Origin: Pseudoxanthomonas sp.
Lineage (GTDB): Bacteria; Pseudomonadota; Gammaproteobacteria; Xanthomonadales; Xanthomonadaceae
Length of the DNA stretch: 6,248 nucleotides
Reading direction: 5' to 3'
NCBI GenBank assembly: GCA_026785795.1
Contig: JAJAZJ010000010.1
Location: 1 to 6,248, forward strand
Shown: positions 5,278 through 6,248 of the stretch, piece by piece
Layout of the letters: each line of letters starts with the position of its first letter
Numbering within the stretch: position 1 is the stretch's first letter
Program-made: the position numbers and the translations under genes
The notes under the pieces: model-generated
Database searches by the model: none
What the model was told of the DNA's origin: nothing
What the model saw: the letters and a program-made list of their open reading frames with translations, nothing else

Positions 5278-6153
5278 ATGTACAGCGTCACTTCCACTTC
5301 CAGGATGACCGGGCTGGCGCCGGGCACCTTGCGTGCCTGGGAACGCCGATACGCGGTGGTCGACCCGCTTCGGGACGAAGCCGGACGCCGCGTCTACGAC
5401 GCGGGCATGGTCGAGCGACTGACCCGCCTGCAGCGCCTCACCGAGCGGGGCCATCCCATCCGCCGCTTGGCGACGCTCGGCGACGCGGCGCTCGACGACC
5501 TGCTGAACGAGTCCTCGCAGATCGGCTACGGCGGCGTGGAGATGCTCAGCGAGCGGATGCTGGAGGCGGTGATCGGTTACCGCATCGGTGCGCTGGACCG
5601 ACTGCTCTCGGTGGCCATTGCGACGCTGCCGTCGGCGATCCTGGTGACACGGGTCATCTCGCCTCTGCTTACCCTGGTGGGCCAGCGCTGGGTCGAAGGC
5701 AAGCTGGACATCGCGCAGGAGCGCCTGCTCAGCAGCCTGCTGCGTGCGCGGATGATCGCCATCCTGAATCCGCGCCCCAGCGAAACCGGCCCCAAGCTGC
5801 TGTTCTCCACGCTGCCCGGCGAGCACCACGAACTGGGTTTGTTGATGGCCGCGCTGCTCGCCTACGGGGCCGGCGCTCCGCTGCTCTACCTGGGTACCGA
5901 TCTACCGGCGCGCGACCTTGCCACGCTGGCGGGGGAGTTGGGTGTGAAGGCAGTTGCGCTGAGCTGCGTGGACTCGGGCCTGGTGGACAGCGCATTGGAC
6001 GAAATCACCACGCTGGTCGCATCGCTGGGTAGCGGCGTGGAGGTATGGGTGGGTGGCGCACAGGCAGATTTCCTGTGCCGCAAGCTGGCCCATCCGCGCG
6101 TCAGGCGTGTGACAGACCCGGCCCTGATCGAACGCCTGGTCCGTCGCCTTTAG
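5278..6153 (+). CDS. MerR-family regulator with C-terminal cobalamin-binding domain (CarH/LitR-like)
   Basis: A 291-residue transcription factor. Residues 2-70 are a MerR winged helix-turn-helix with the signature TLRAWERRY (17-25) and R-R-V-Y (37-40). Residues about 80-165 are the helical-bundle linker domain, and 172-285 a Rossmann-like B12-binding domain with E182-x-H184-x-x-G187 (His184 as lower cobalt ligand) and a late G259-G260. Known relatives (CarH, LitR) use adenosylcobalamin to repress DNA in the dark and release it in light, usually controlling carotenoid, photolyase or photo-stress genes. Trp138 and Glu148 of the W-x9-E-H motif are kept, but the motif His is Arg149, and the residue after Trp is Val139 where CarH has its photoadduct His. 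Thus B12 binding is likely, classic photochemistry uncertain. The ATG is fixed by a TAA only three bases upstream; no ribosome site precedes it. Could also be a B12-independent class that works with a partner photoreceptor. Confidence 0.9.
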   Translation: MYSVTSTSRMTGLAPGTLRAWERRYAVVDPLRDEAGRRVYDAGMVERLTRLQRLTERGHPIRRLATLGDAALDDLLNESSQIGYGGVEMLSERMLEAVIGYRIGALDRLLSVAIATLPSAILVTRVISPLLTLVGQRWVEGKLDIAQERLLSSLLRARMIAILNPRPSETGPKLLFSTLPGEHHELGLLMAALLAYGAGAPLLYLGTDLPARDLATLAGELGVKAVALSCVDSGLVDSALDEITTLVASLGSGVEVWVGGAQADFLCRKLAHPRVRRVTDPALIERLVRRL

Positions 6154-6248
6154 GCGCGGCAGTTTCCACCTTCCCCGCGCAACCCATTCGCGCGTTTTGC
6201 GACCTGCAGTGTGACGGCGACCTTGCGGTGATCGTCACTAACCAGGCC
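6154..6248. other. non-coding tail after the regulator gene
   Basis: These 95 bases hold no supportable gene start. GTGACG (6211-6216) can pair with CGTCAC (6233-6238), with inner ACC/GGT pairing, giving an imperfect hairpin without a T-run. It may be a 3'-end structure for the regulator mRNA, but this is weak. Confidence 0.3.

Noticed and set aside
5214..6032. A 272-codon open frame overlapping the MerR regulator in another frame
   Set aside because: Arg/Pro/Ala-rich product without domains; the overlapping frame encodes an unmistakable MerR plus B12-binding protein.

Overview
The window is GC-rich, with long open antisense frames of the kind such DNA produces. It carries four convincing protein genes. 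The protein types, and the GTAG-headed palindromic intergenic repeats around them, suggest a gammaproteobacterium of the Xanthomonadaceae (Xanthomonas/Stenotrophomonas relatives). That assignment is an inference from style and repeat type, not from a marker gene.

Layout, left to right. (1) Positions 1-150 hold no gene, only two hairpin-forming inverted repeats downstream of the first gene. (2) 151-2946 (minus) is a 931-residue secreted M16 zinc metallopeptidase made of an active and a degenerate half. (3) 2947-3197 holds its likely promoter side, a short tandem repeat and a palindromic repeat pair (element A). (4) 3198-4163 (minus) is a DUF808/YedI-family inner-membrane protein. (5) 4164-4608 is a 445-base stretch without a gene. 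It contains the leader of the DUF808 gene, a second copy of the repeat (element B), further related palindromes, and a textbook intrinsic terminator for the next gene. (6) 4609-5175 (minus) is a secreted fasciclin (FAS1) domain protein with a GTG start. (7) 5176-5277 is a compact divergent promoter region. (8) 5278-6153 (plus) is a MerR-type regulator with a C-terminal cobalamin-binding domain, of the CarH/LitR type. (9) 6154-6248 has no supportable gene.

The most interesting part is the right-hand third. A CarH/LitR-like regulator and a secreted FAS1 protein are transcribed divergently from 102 bases. Those bases contain two exact TTGTAC hexamers exactly 11 bases apart, the operator spacing expected for this regulator family, which makes a small light/B12-responsive or photo-stress module plausible. 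The regulator keeps the cobalt-ligand signature (E-x-H-x-x-G) and the tryptophan of the W-x9-E-H motif. It has Val and Arg where CarH has the photoadduct histidine and the motif histidine, so its sensing chemistry may differ from the classic system. It also appears to lack a Shine-Dalgarno site and may be translated from a leaderless mRNA.

The second theme is repeat structure. The DUF808 gene is bracketed by two same-orientation copies of a 73-base palindrome pair, and the copy upstream of it is followed by a cluster of degenerate relatives. None of the four genes has an obvious metabolic link to the others. Only the FAS1/MerR pair looks functionally connected.
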